IMG/VR virus record: IMGVR_UViG_3300035698_024095
Coordinates: 1-21,226 of that record
From: a virus
Direction: 5' to 3' (one strand)
Length of the DNA: 21,226 nt
Under the pieces are notes generated by a model. It saw only the letters and a program-made list of their open reading frames with translations. It made no database searches and was not told the origin of the DNA. Positions 1-6,362 of the stretch are shown here, one piece after another. A program made the position numbers and the translations under genes. Position 1 is the stretch's first letter. Each line of letters opens with the position of its first letter.

Positions 1-134
1 CATGACAGCGCTCGAATAATTGCGCTCTTGCCGGCATCGCTGGGACCGACTATCGCAATTATTCGGGCTCCGCGCGCATCGATCTCCGAGAGCCTGTGGC
101 TTTGGAAATTGGAGATGCGAAGGTGCTCAATCAT
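1..134 (-). CDS. SbcC/Rad50 (gp46)-like ATPase, N-terminus only
   Basis: Only the first 44 codons are in the window; the gene continues past base 1. The visible part opens with a beta strand typical of SMC/RecF/SbcC ATPases (HLRISNFQSH, residues 4-13), followed by a Walker A P-loop GPSDAGKS at residues 30-37 and the usual AIIRAL helix. In the SbcC/Rad50/T4 gp46 family this head binds ATP and works with a nuclease partner (SbcD/Mre11/gp47) on DNA ends for recombination. The ATG overlaps the stop of the upstream winged-helix gene (ATGA), so the two are likely translationally coupled. The coiled-coil and C-terminal half cannot be seen, so a RecF- or RecN-like protein is not excluded, although the FQSH...SDAGKS pattern favours phage SbcC-like ATPases. 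Confidence 0.75.
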   Translation of the reverse strand, partial: MIEHLRISNFQSHRLSEIDARGARIIAIVGPSDAGKSAIIRALS

Positions 135-694
135 GTCACGGGGTACCACAACATGCAGGTCTTGTTCTGCATGCCCTTCCCGGTCTCGACCTTGACGAGC
201 CCCTTTTTGTAGAGCTGTCGAATGCACGAGTAGATGGTCATGAATTGATTGTGGTGATCCCGCTGGTGCAGTTTTTGGGGGCACGCGGGGTCGTTGATGA
301 TGGTGTAGTAAACCTCACCGGGGGCGAGGCCAGGCGTGTCGGTGATGATCTTCAGGGCCATGTCGCGGAGAGCTTGGCGATCTTCTTTCGATAGCCGGGC
401 GAATTTCCCATGAATGAAGCCTTCCCTCGGGGGCTTCACAGGTTCCGTGCTTTTCTCATTGGCCTTGGCCTTTTTGGCCGGCTTCTTGGGTTTGGCGGTC
501 CCGGGGAGACTGAAGTGGTGGGGCCCCCGGGGGGGGCCGGACTTCTCGATCTCCCCCGTTGCCACGAGGGTTTTGAGCACCTCTTGGCACGACGTCCGAG
601 TTGCTCCGGTAGCCTCCATGATTTTCCGAAGCGTGGCGCCACTGCCGCTAGCTTCGATTGCCTTCAGTACCGCGTCTTGCGTTTTCTTTGCCAT
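131..694 (-). CDS. two-winged-helix DNA-binding protein (putative)
   Basis: Protein of 187 residues. The N-terminal ~60 residues look like a winged helix-turn-helix (helix ATLRKIMEATGATRTSCQEV, then a short wing ending HHFSLPG). A lysine-rich linker follows (KPKKPAKKAKAN). The C-terminal half (from about residue 100) has a second winged-helix-like pattern with helices MALKIITDTPG and MTIYSCIRQLYKKGLV followed by a strand pair. This suggests a DNA-binding regulator or replication accessory, but no specific family is recognised. The start at 694 is chosen over an upstream in-frame start at 733 because GGAG lies 10 bases before this ATG. The end overlaps the SbcC-like start by four bases. A 73-base gap upstream carries a hairpin and a weak promoter-like pair of hexamers. 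Confidence 0.7.
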   Translation of the reverse strand: MAKKTQDAVLKAIEASGSGATLRKIMEATGATRTSCQEVLKTLVATGEIEKSGPPRGPHHFSLPGTAKPKKPAKKAKANEKSTEPVKPPREGFIHGKFARLSKEDRQALRDMALKIITDTPGLAPGEVYYTIINDPACPQKLHQRDHHNQFMTIYSCIRQLYKKGLVKVETGKGMQNKTCMLWYPVT

Positions 695-729
695 CGGTAT
701 TTTGCTCCTTTCTTCCGGATGGTATCTCT

Positions 730-758
730 TCAATACAGGGGGGATTGAAGAAAGTCAA
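730..758 (-). promoter_or_regulatory. weak sigma70-like promoter overlapping a hairpin
   Basis: On the minus strand TTGACT (753-758) is followed after 17 bases by TATTGA (730-735), a fair -35 and a poor -10. The same segment forms an 8-bp perfect inverted repeat, TCTTCAAT/ATTGAAGA, with a 9-base loop (727-751). It lies in one of the few gaps in the leftward cluster, directly ahead of the winged-helix gene, so the hairpin could be an operator or an RNA stem. The -10 is weak and the hairpin lacks a T-tract, so neither promoter nor terminator is firm. Confidence 0.25.
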
Positions 759-767
759 GGAAAATCT

Positions 768-980
768 TCACCCCTCCATTTGCGCTTGTCGATAGGCCAA
801 ACTCTGCGCCAAGCCCGTCCCGGCTTTGGCCGCCGCGGCATGAGCTTTATAAACGACCGAATCTTTGTCAAACGAGAGGGGGCCCCCGCATTGGGGGCAG
901 AGCTTACTGAGCTCACTGCGCGTCGTGATTAAATGCAGTGCGTCACATTTCGGGCAGACGATTGCGATGAGCTCGATCAT
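768..980 (-). CDS. small zinc-ribbon protein
   Basis: Protein of 70 residues with a single zinc ribbon, CPKC at residues 9-12 and CPQC at 28-31, followed by a helical alanine-rich tail. Such ribbons bind DNA, RNA or protein; the function here is unknown. The ATG at 980 overlaps the stop of the RuvC-like gene (ATGA), which decides the start over a longer upstream reading in the same frame that would run inside the resolvase gene. GGAAGG lies about 14 bases upstream, rather far, so expression probably depends on coupling to the resolvase gene. The position next to a Holliday-junction resolvase suggests a role in DNA processing, but this is only inferred from context. Confidence 0.7.
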   Translation of the reverse strand: MIELIAIVCPKCDALHLITTRSELSKLCPQCGGPLSFDKDSVVYKAHAAAAKAGTGLAQSLAYRQAQMEG

Positions 981-1708
981 AGCGTGATGAAGGGCCTTCC
1001 GAGGGCATTGGGGCGGTGCTTCCCGGCAGTCATGAGGCATTCTACCTTCCGAGAGCCCAAGGACTCCAGAGACATTTCCCCGACGCGAATCAAGGCCTCG
1101 CATCTCATCATGTCGGCCAAAAAATACGCATCGGCAATATCCGTGCCGACGCCCGCCAGGTCGTTCTTGGTTTCTCTCAGCAGGGCCTTGGGAATGAAAA
1201 ATGAGGCCGCCTCTTCAAACGCATTGACCATTTCGCGTTTCGTCGCTGCTCCCCGCACCGCCCATTTCTTGATGGTCGTCGGGGCATACGTGCGGATTAC
1301 GGCGCTGCTATTGAAGAGCAGAGATTGTTTGATGACGCCAACCACTTCCGCGGTGGCAAAGCCGGTGCCCGCAAACCCGGCGGCGTAGTCTTCGATTGCA
1401 TACGCAACGCAGTCTCGCATCTCATTTGGAAGTTGTTTCGCGACCCACGCCCACAAATTCAATCTCTGGGCTTCCCGAACTTCTTTCTCTTCCGCAGGGC
1501 CCTTTGCGAATTTTGCTAATCGGGCATGAATGATGTGCTCAAAATTGTGTGTTCCGATGGGGAGTGCCTCAGACTTCTTTGGGGTAGCGATCCGATACCC
1601 CAGCAGCCGACCTTCCATATCGATCAAGACAAACCCGGCATGTGTGGGGGAGATATCACAGCCACAAACTAATTTATTCATGACAATGTGCTCAGCCATG
1701 TCGTTCAT
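977..1708 (-). CDS. ruvC: RuvC-like Holliday junction resolvase
   Basis: Protein of 243 residues with the RNase H-like fold pattern of RuvC resolvases. The first acidic residue is in CGCDISPTHAGFVLID (D18), the second in YAIEDYAAGF (E106), and the last pair is in GTDIADAYFLADM (D190 and D193). The helix before the third motif (YAPTTIKKWAVRGAATKREM) matches the RuvC P-x(n)-K-x-G-x-A-x-K-x-x-V region. RuvC enzymes cut four-way junctions with two metal ions, here probably resolving recombination and replication intermediates before packaging. The start at 1708 has AGGAG nine bases upstream and overlaps the RecA stop (ATGA). Two later ATGs (MAEH, MNKL) are possible starts but have poorer ribosome-binding sites. 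It is longer than E. coli RuvC (about 170 residues), with insertions between motifs. Confidence 0.85.
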   Translation of the reverse strand: MNDMAEHIVMNKLVCGCDISPTHAGFVLIDMEGRLLGYRIATPKKSEALPIGTHNFEHIIHARLAKFAKGPAEEKEVREAQRLNLWAWVAKQLPNEMRDCVAYAIEDYAAGFAGTGFATAEVVGVIKQSLLFNSSAVIRTYAPTTIKKWAVRGAATKREMVNAFEEAASFFIPKALLRETKNDLAGVGTDIADAYFLADMMRCEALIRVGEMSLESLGSRKVECLMTAGKHRPNALGRPFITL

Positions 1709-2841
1709 ATCAGGCGTCTCCTCGCGGGCCGATCCATCGGCGGATGCTCTTCTTTCCAAACACGGACCACCTCTTGAATGAGTTCCTCTTCTCGAGCCTC
1801 TTCCTCGACAAAATCGATGGCGTCTTGCAATGATCGAAACGATTCGCCAAACACCTCAAATGAGCCGCCGGCGCGCTTGCGTTTCATACGACCGCCGCAC
1901 TTGGGGCATTGCTTCCCCGAAGTCTTGACTCCCCGGTTGACGTTGTACTCGTGGGAGCAGTCAGGGCAGTACAGGGTCACGTCCTCAGTGCCCCGCTTTT
2001 CCTTTAGCCACTCCAGTGAGGTCGCCACATCGTCGACCCCATAATCGAAAAGGAGCTGCAAAGAACCGGATCGGAAGGGGGCGGCGATCTTGTTTTTGAC
2101 CACCTCAAAACCAAACCGGACCCCAATCACGTTGTCATGGGCGTCCTTGATCTTTCCTTCGAGCTTCATGTGTACACGCACTGAGGCGTAGAATTTCAAG
2201 GCCAGCCCCCCGCTAACCCGCTCTTTCGGGCCGAATGCGAAGGGGGAGATCACTTCTCTACTTTGATCAACGAAGATGGTAGCGATGTTTGCGTGTGATA
2301 GAGAAGCCACGTATTTACGGAAGGCGGTTGACAATTGCTTCGCCCGCATCGTTCCATAGGTTCCGTCGCTGAGTTTATCTTTGTGCTCGGTGGCTGCGGC
2401 AATAGCAGACAGAGAATCAATGCCGATTGCGTTCGGGACTTTGGGGTCCACTTTTGAGATCTCGTCCTTCATGATTCCGTCAAACAACTGCTCGATGCTA
2501 TCCGGGACGACGTAGCGCCAATCGGCTTGCTCCACCATTGGATCGCTGGGACATGTTACCCCGAAGAGACCGAGCCGCTCGAAGGAGCACGTGCCTTCGG
2601 CATCGGCATAAATTGCTTTGCCGCCGAGGCGCTGAGCGGCCCCCAGCGGCTCGGTCATAAGGACAGTCTTGGCGGTAGATTCCAACCCGTACACGTGGGA
2701 GATACGACCTTGGGGGAAACCCCCGGGCCACTGATCAGCGAGGGCCAAATCCAAAATGGTGCAACCCGTCGAAAGGAACCCGCTGATCGGTTTTTCTTCG
2801 CCTGTGCGTTTCCCAAGTGAAGCAGTTTGTTTCTTCGCCAT
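1705..2841 (-). CDS. recA: RecA/UvsX-like recombinase with C-terminal zinc ribbon
   Basis: Protein of 378 residues. The RecA core is clear: a P-loop region YGLESTAKT at residues 51-59, YADAEGT around the catalytic glutamate (E82), the Walker B strand NAIGIDSLSA (D142), SGGLALKFYASVRV (residues 210-223, nearly the RecA ALKFYASVR signature) and VVKNKIAAPF (247-256). It would form filaments on single-stranded DNA and drive strand exchange, with the UvsY-like mediator encoded just upstream. Two oddities: the second conserved P-loop glycine is alanine (A57), and a four-cysteine zinc ribbon (C292, C295, C312, C315) sits in the C-terminal region where RecA proteins normally have none. The ATG at 2841 has GAGG seven bases upstream; an in-frame TTG two codons earlier is less likely. 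Confidence 0.93.
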   Translation of the reverse strand: MAKKQTASLGKRTGEEKPISGFLSTGCTILDLALADQWPGGFPQGRISHVYGLESTAKTVLMTEPLGAAQRLGGKAIYADAEGTCSFERLGLFGVTCPSDPMVEQADWRYVVPDSIEQLFDGIMKDEISKVDPKVPNAIGIDSLSAIAAATEHKDKLSDGTYGTMRAKQLSTAFRKYVASLSHANIATIFVDQSREVISPFAFGPKERVSGGLALKFYASVRVHMKLEGKIKDAHDNVIGVRFGFEVVKNKIAAPFRSGSLQLLFDYGVDDVATSLEWLKEKRGTEDVTLYCPDCSHEYNVNRGVKTSGKQCPKCGGRMKRKRAGGSFEVFGESFRSLQDAIDFVEEEAREEELIQEVVRVWKEEHPPMDRPARRRLI

Positions 2842-2902
2842 GATCAATCCTCATTTGTCAACATGGGGTAACCTACACGGTTTATTTAGGCTGACTCCGG
2901 GC

Positions 2903-3310
2903 TCACTCAGTTAGCGGCACAATCGTGTTGGGGTCGAAGTCAGGGGTCGTGTATCCTGAGATCATAATGGAGACCGCACCAGTTTCGGTCAGCATGACCA
3001 CGATGTCCGGTGCATGGGGAAGACGTTGCTTGACCATACAAAGAGTTGCTGAGGAGAAGTCTGACAAATTGCCTACGGTGTCAACCGCTCGAATGCGGTA
3101 CACGGACACTCCGTCAGACGCCAAGCCTTCATCGAGGAAGGCTTCCCCACTGACTTCTCCGACTTTCACCATCGGAGAAAAGGCCGTGGGGTACTCAGAC
3201 GTGGGGCAGTCAGCCCGCCACACTTCGTAATGCACCAGCAACGGCCATGTGGTGGCACTGGCAATCGCCGCGATGATCACGACCACCAGCAACAGGGCAA
3301 ACTTTTTCAT
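2903..3310 (-). CDS. exported fibronectin III-like small protein
   Basis: Protein of 135 residues with a classic N-terminal export signal: MKK, a 16-residue hydrophobic stretch (FALLLVVVIIAAIASA) and a plausible signal peptidase site after ASA. The rest looks like one fibronectin type III-like beta sandwich, with strands YEVWRAD, VSVYRIRAVDTVGNLSDFSSA and VVMLTETGAVSIMISG. It is probably exported to the periplasm or anchored in the membrane; function unknown. GGAAGGAG lies seven bases before the ATG, and the start overlaps the stop of the 54-residue exported peptide gene (ATGA). An exported protein in the middle of a recombination cluster is unexpected; a role at the envelope, such as exclusion of other phages or membrane attachment, is speculation. 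Confidence 0.75.
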   Translation of the reverse strand: MKKFALLLVVVIIAAIASATTWPLLVHYEVWRADCPTSEYPTAFSPMVKVGEVSGEAFLDEGLASDGVSVYRIRAVDTVGNLSDFSSATLCMVKQRLPHAPDIVVMLTETGAVSIMISGYTTPDFDPNTIVPLTE

Positions 3311-3471
3311 ATCTCTGCTCCTTCCGTCAAGGAGATCGGAACCAAAACAGGCTCCGGGTGGAATCCGAGCCGAATGGTCGGATTGTTGATAGGTAGCCGC
3401 AACACGCGAGGTACTTCAAGCGCTCGGGCTGGGCTCGTGAGGAGTAGAAAGAGCACCAGTGTCATTGGCAT
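3307..3471 (-). CDS. tiny exported peptide (signal peptide)
   Basis: Protein of 54 residues: short N-terminus, hydrophobic core TLVLFLLLTSP and a cleavage-like ARA, leaving a mature peptide of about 37 residues rich in proline and hydrophobic residues. No family is recognised. The gene begins inside the 3' end of the UvsY-like gene in another frame and ends in a four-base overlap with the next exported-protein gene. A strong site, AAAGGAGG then GGAGAGG, precedes three clustered ATGs (3474, 3471, 3465); 3471 has the best spacing. The overlap with the downstream start, the ribosome-binding site and the signal peptide together argue that this is a real gene rather than a shadow. Confidence 0.6.
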   Translation of the reverse strand: MPMTLVLFLLLTSPARALEVPRVLRLPINNPTIRLGFHPEPVLVPISLTEGAEI

Positions 3472-4009
3472 CATCTTCCTCTCCGCCTCCTTTCTTGGTT
3501 TTGCGAGATGCCGCTTTTTCCTGCCGCGCCTTTGCGATACCCTTCTCTGCAAGAGCCCGGCCTTTGTTCCCCACTGAGTCGATGTCAGGTTGGAAATATG
3601 AGCCGATGAAGAGCTCCACTTCCGCCTTGAGCAAAGAGGCTCTTTGGTACAGCGCATCTCGATGTGCTTGATACATTGCGATCCGGCGTTCGACCGCCAT
3701 CATTTCGTTTTGGGCGCCCTGAACTTTTTCGTCGCCCGTGATCACCGCATCGATAGTCGACTCGGTGACTTTTGAGATACCAAACGCTTCTGGGTTCGAC
3801 CGGACATTCAGGGACAGCTCCGCTTTGCACCGATCAAACTCGATCTTCAGGCACTTCAGGTCGGCCGTGAGATGGTTCAGCTCCAACGCGGCGTCATGGA
3901 ACACAGACGCTTGCCGCGAACACTCGAATTGGAGCCTCGAAACATCGATGGAGTAATCGAATGCTTCGAGGGCTGCATCGAGGGGTGATTGCTCTTGTTC
4001 GGGGTTCAT
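3416..4009 (-). CDS. uvsY: UvsY-like recombination mediator
   Basis: Protein of 197 residues, mostly helical. The segment IDVSRLQFECSRQASVFHDA (residues 21-40) recalls the T4 UvsY N-terminus (ID-x-x-x-LQ-[FY]-E...), and the helices beyond it up to IGSYF fit the mediator type. Residues 160-180 form a basic then acidic tail. UvsY loads the RecA-like UvsX protein onto SSB-coated single-stranded DNA. The gene lies between SSB and the recombinase genes, exactly the set it would act with. The start at 4009 has AAGGAG six bases upstream; a GTG at 4048 overlapping the SSB stop is possible but lacks such a site. The similarity is read by eye from memory of UvsY and is remote, so the name is tentative. 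Confidence 0.65.
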   Translation of the reverse strand: MNPEQEQSPLDAALEAFDYSIDVSRLQFECSRQASVFHDAALELNHLTADLKCLKIEFDRCKAELSLNVRSNPEAFGISKVTESTIDAVITGDEKVQGAQNEMMAVERRIAMYQAHRDALYQRASLLKAEVELFIGSYFQPDIDSVGNKGRALAEKGIAKARQEKAASRKTKKGGGEEDDANDTGALSTPHEPSPSA

Positions 4010-4044
4010 TTTGATCTCCTTGGTCGTTGCTGGATTGGATTTTG

Positions 4045-5166
4045 TCACCGTGTTTTTCTGCGGCTCTTTCGTTCCCGGGGCGCCTTGGCCTTGGCTTCTT
4101 CTTCATCCGGGGGAAAATCCTCTTCTTTGGAAGCAGCCTTTTTCCCGATGTCCATAGCGATGTCGTCTTCTTCGTCAGGTCCATCGTCTCGGGAAAGATC
4201 CTCGTCGGCGGGAGCCATCGCTGGGGCGCCTCGACCTCTCCCTCTCGATTTCCGTTTGGGGGCTTCTTCTTCGTCTTCGCTCTCTGTTTCCTGTTTTGAC
4301 TGGCGGACCCGGTCCCTGACCCGATCAGCCGCTGCGCCTCTCCCGGCCCGGGAGGAACGCGCGGAGCGCCGTGGGGCCTCATCCTCATCGCCCTCATCGT
4401 CTTCCTCTTCGTCATCGGTTGACTTGCCCCGTCCCCGTCGACTGCCGGCACGCGAATCCTGTTTGGATGCCGGGGGGGCCCCGTCAAGATCCTCTTGGAT
4501 CGTTTCGGCGTCATGGAAGACCAAGAACTCCGGCATCCACACCTTTTGTTCGTACAGGTCGTCGATGAGATCTCGGATTTCGTCGTCGAGTTCGGTTCGA
4601 TCCTCGATTTTGAAGCTCTTATACCGGGTCTTGAGCATCTTGCCTTCCCGGCGGAAGAACAGGTCGGAGCCTTCCTCGAAATCCGAAATGTCGATGAGCT
4701 CGTGGGTGCGGGGGTTCTCGCTCAGGCTCATGATCTCGTCGTTGATCGAGCTGGCCGCTTCCCAAATGCGCAGCCCTTCCGCGATGGTCTTGGGGGAGTT
4801 TGTGACGACCACGAGAAACAAATAGCGGGGGTGCGGAGTCAGGTCTCGGAGCAGCTTTTCGTCAACCTCTCCAAGACGGCGGAGTCGTTCGCGCTCGGAA
4901 CAGACCGGGCACGCCTTGTTTTGGTGCTGGGCGAGGCAAAGGTAATGAGAGCCCTTGGCCCCGATGCCGTGATGGATGTAAACCCGTTGCCCGAAATAGA
5001 TGTTCTCATCCTTCGGGGGGATGATCGCGCAGAAATTGTCTCCTTCCTCGGGAATCCATTGCGTGATGCCCATAGCTTCGAGTAGGTCGAAATCAAGGAA
5101 GCTGTTACCTCTCCGCTCCTGTTTCGCCTTCCGTTTTTCATCTTTGATCGCATCTGTTCTGGACAT
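4045..5166 (-). CDS. ssb: gp32-like single-stranded DNA-binding protein
   Basis: Protein of 373 residues. Residues 20-225 resemble the core of T4 gp32-type SSBs, with a zinc site formed by H65 or H66, C77, C86 and C89 (YLCLAQHQNKACPVC) within the OB fold and a basic LAST-like N-terminus (KRKAKQERRG). It would coat single-stranded DNA during replication and recombination and interact with UvsY, RecA and polymerase. Residues 230-373 are a long low-complexity tail with alternating acidic blocks and RGRGR-type basic blocks. It ends in a basic stretch (ERKSRRKTR), unlike the acidic tip usual in SSBs. AGGA lies seven bases before the ATG. A phage promoter-like element sits just upstream (5188-5226), so the gene probably has its own strong transcription, fitting the need for many copies. 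Confidence 0.85.
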   Translation of the reverse strand: MSRTDAIKDEKRKAKQERRGNSFLDFDLLEAMGITQWIPEEGDNFCAIIPPKDENIYFGQRVYIHHGIGAKGSHYLCLAQHQNKACPVCSERERLRRLGEVDEKLLRDLTPHPRYLFLVVVTNSPKTIAEGLRIWEAASSINDEIMSLSENPRTHELIDISDFEEGSDLFFRREGKMLKTRYKSFKIEDRTELDDEIRDLIDDLYEQKVWMPEFLVFHDAETIQEDLDGAPPASKQDSRAGSRRGRGKSTDDEEEDDEGDEDEAPRRSARSSRAGRGAAADRVRDRVRQSKQETESEDEEEAPKRKSRGRGRGAPAMAPADEDLSRDDGPDEEDDIAMDIGKKAASKEEDFPPDEEEAKAKAPRERKSRRKTR

Positions 5167-5187
5167 ATGCTTTTCCTTTCGCCTGGC

Positions 5188-5226
5188 CCCTCTACTATAG
5201 ATATAGGAATGAGATGGGCCTTTTGG
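5188..5226 (-). promoter_or_regulatory. phage promoter element, third copy
   Basis: On the minus strand this matches the 20-base core CCTATATCTAWAGTAGAGGG that occurs twice more, in the divergent region near 16,530 and 16,870. Only one core base differs (T instead of A at the W). An AAAAGGC block is conserved further upstream, with a different spacer between it and the core. The core ends 22 bases before the SSB start, in the only gap between the clamp-loader and SSB genes. Recurrence in intergenic gaps, always pointing at a gene cluster, indicates a promoter. Whether it is read by host RNA polymerase with a -10 around TATATC or by a phage-encoded polymerase cannot be told. Confidence 0.65.
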
Positions 5227-5238
5227 CCTTTTGGTATT

Positions 5239-6198
5239 TTAGAAAATCGATCTGCGCACCACCCCACTGAGAACAGCAATGGCGGCTTTGGGGGTTGGAA
5301 CGAAAATCGGGGTCGAGAACAAAACGATCTTTTCCGCGAGTTCTTGGGCCTTTTTAGCGTCGGCCTCGAGGATTTTGTAGCCCATGATTGACAAGACCGT
5401 CATCCGAACCTTTTCCGGTTCATCTTCGAGGGCCAGCAGAATCTTTTGCGCCCGGGCCCATTTTTTCTCCGGATCAAGTGAATCGTTGCTCAAGGACACG
5501 AGCTTGGCCAAATCCAAGGCGCTCTTCGTGATCCCGTCTTGTGTCTCAGACTTTGCCGACTCGATGGCTTCCTGCAAATCGTCGATGAAAGCGACCTTCT
5601 CGAAGATCACCAGCGCCCGTCGGGGGCTCCCGCCCGAGGACTCGATGATAGCCGCCGCCAACTCTTCTTCGATGGGGCCGTCGAGGACATTGCTGGCTGC
5701 CAAATCCAGCAGTATCCGGAGCTCCTTGGTTCTGAGCAGAGACGTTTGCAAAGCGACGCACCGAGTCTGAATGGTCTTGATCACCCCGGACACTTCCGTC
5801 GTGCACAGAATCCAATAGCAATGTCGGGGACTATCCTCAAGGGCTTTGAGGAGCGCGTTCTGAGCCTGTGGGGTGAGCATGTGGCATTCATCGAGGAGGA
5901 TCACCCGGGCCCGGGCGTCGAACGGTATCATGGCGGACCGTTCGACCAACGACCGCACCGTGTCGATGCCACGAGAATCGGCAGCGTTGACCTCAGTGAA
6001 GGCCATTGCGTTCGCCCCGAAAGCGTCAGCCATGATTCGGGCCAGGGTCGTCTTTCCCGTCCCCGAGGGCCCATAGAGCAGATATGCATGTGGGGCGTTC
6101 TCAATGTCGCCAAACAAAGCGGACAACGCGGCGACCGCTGATCGGTTGCCAATCATCTCGTCCAAGGAACCCGGGCGGATTTTGTTGTAAAGTGCCAT
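5239..6198 (-). CDS. clamp loader ATPase (DnaX/RFC/gp44-like)
   Basis: Protein of 319 residues, AAA+ family. It has Walker A GPSGTGKT at residues 43-50, Walker B/DECH box VILLDECHML (residues 99-108, typical of clamp loaders), the helix QAQNALLKALEDSP and a QTRC motif at 144-147 in place of the SRC arginine finger. The C-terminal half is helical, as expected for the collar. It would open and load the sliding clamp encoded two genes upstream in transcription order. The ATG at 6198 has GGAG eight bases upstream and shares a base with the stop of the 54-residue gene before it (TGATG); a longer in-frame reading upstream is rejected for that reason. No second clamp-loader subunit is seen in the window. 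Confidence 0.92.
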   Translation of the reverse strand: MALYNKIRPGSLDEMIGNRSAVAALSALFGDIENAPHAYLLYGPSGTGKTTLARIMADAFGANAMAFTEVNAADSRGIDTVRSLVERSAMIPFDARARVILLDECHMLTPQAQNALLKALEDSPRHCYWILCTTEVSGVIKTIQTRCVALQTSLLRTKELRILLDLAASNVLDGPIEEELAAAIIESSGGSPRRALVIFEKVAFIDDLQEAIESAKSETQDGITKSALDLAKLVSLSNDSLDPEKKWARAQKILLALEDEPEKVRMTVLSIMGYKILEADAKKAQELAEKIVLFSTPIFVPTPKAAIAVLSGVVRRSIF

Positions 6199-6362
6199 CA
6201 CAATTTCTCCTTTTTGTTGCGGATGTTTTCTGCTTTGTGTGCTTCGGCGGCTCTTTCCATCGATCCAGCGGAGTAAAAGATTCTCTTGGTGCTCCAGCCA
6301 CAGGAGCATCGTAGTACCCCACCAACAAATGATGTCTCATGTGCAACCGGTTTACATTTCAT
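6198..6362 (-). CDS. small Cys-containing hypothetical protein
   Basis: Protein of 54 residues. It carries a possible metal site, C3 and a CSCGW motif (C19, C21), followed by a charged helix (SMERAAEAHKAENIRNK). CSCGW followed by a helix with a conserved histidine resembles many tiny uncharacterised phage proteins, but no function is known. The gene is fixed at both ends: its ATG overlaps the polymerase stop (ATGA) and its TGA overlaps the clamp-loader ATG (TGATG). It exactly fills the gap between two essential replication genes and is probably translated by coupling, since the sequence before its ATG has only a GGAGG about 9 bases away inside the polymerase gene. Confidence 0.7.
   Translation of the reverse strand: MKCKPVAHETSFVGGVLRCSCGWSTKRIFYSAGSMERAAEAHKAENIRNKKEKL

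Noticed and set aside
4495-5085. Long plus-strand open frame (196 codons) opposite the SSB gene
   Set aside because: It is the shadow of a well-supported minus-strand gene with zinc residues and a ribosome-binding site; the plus frame shows no family motif and no start signal.
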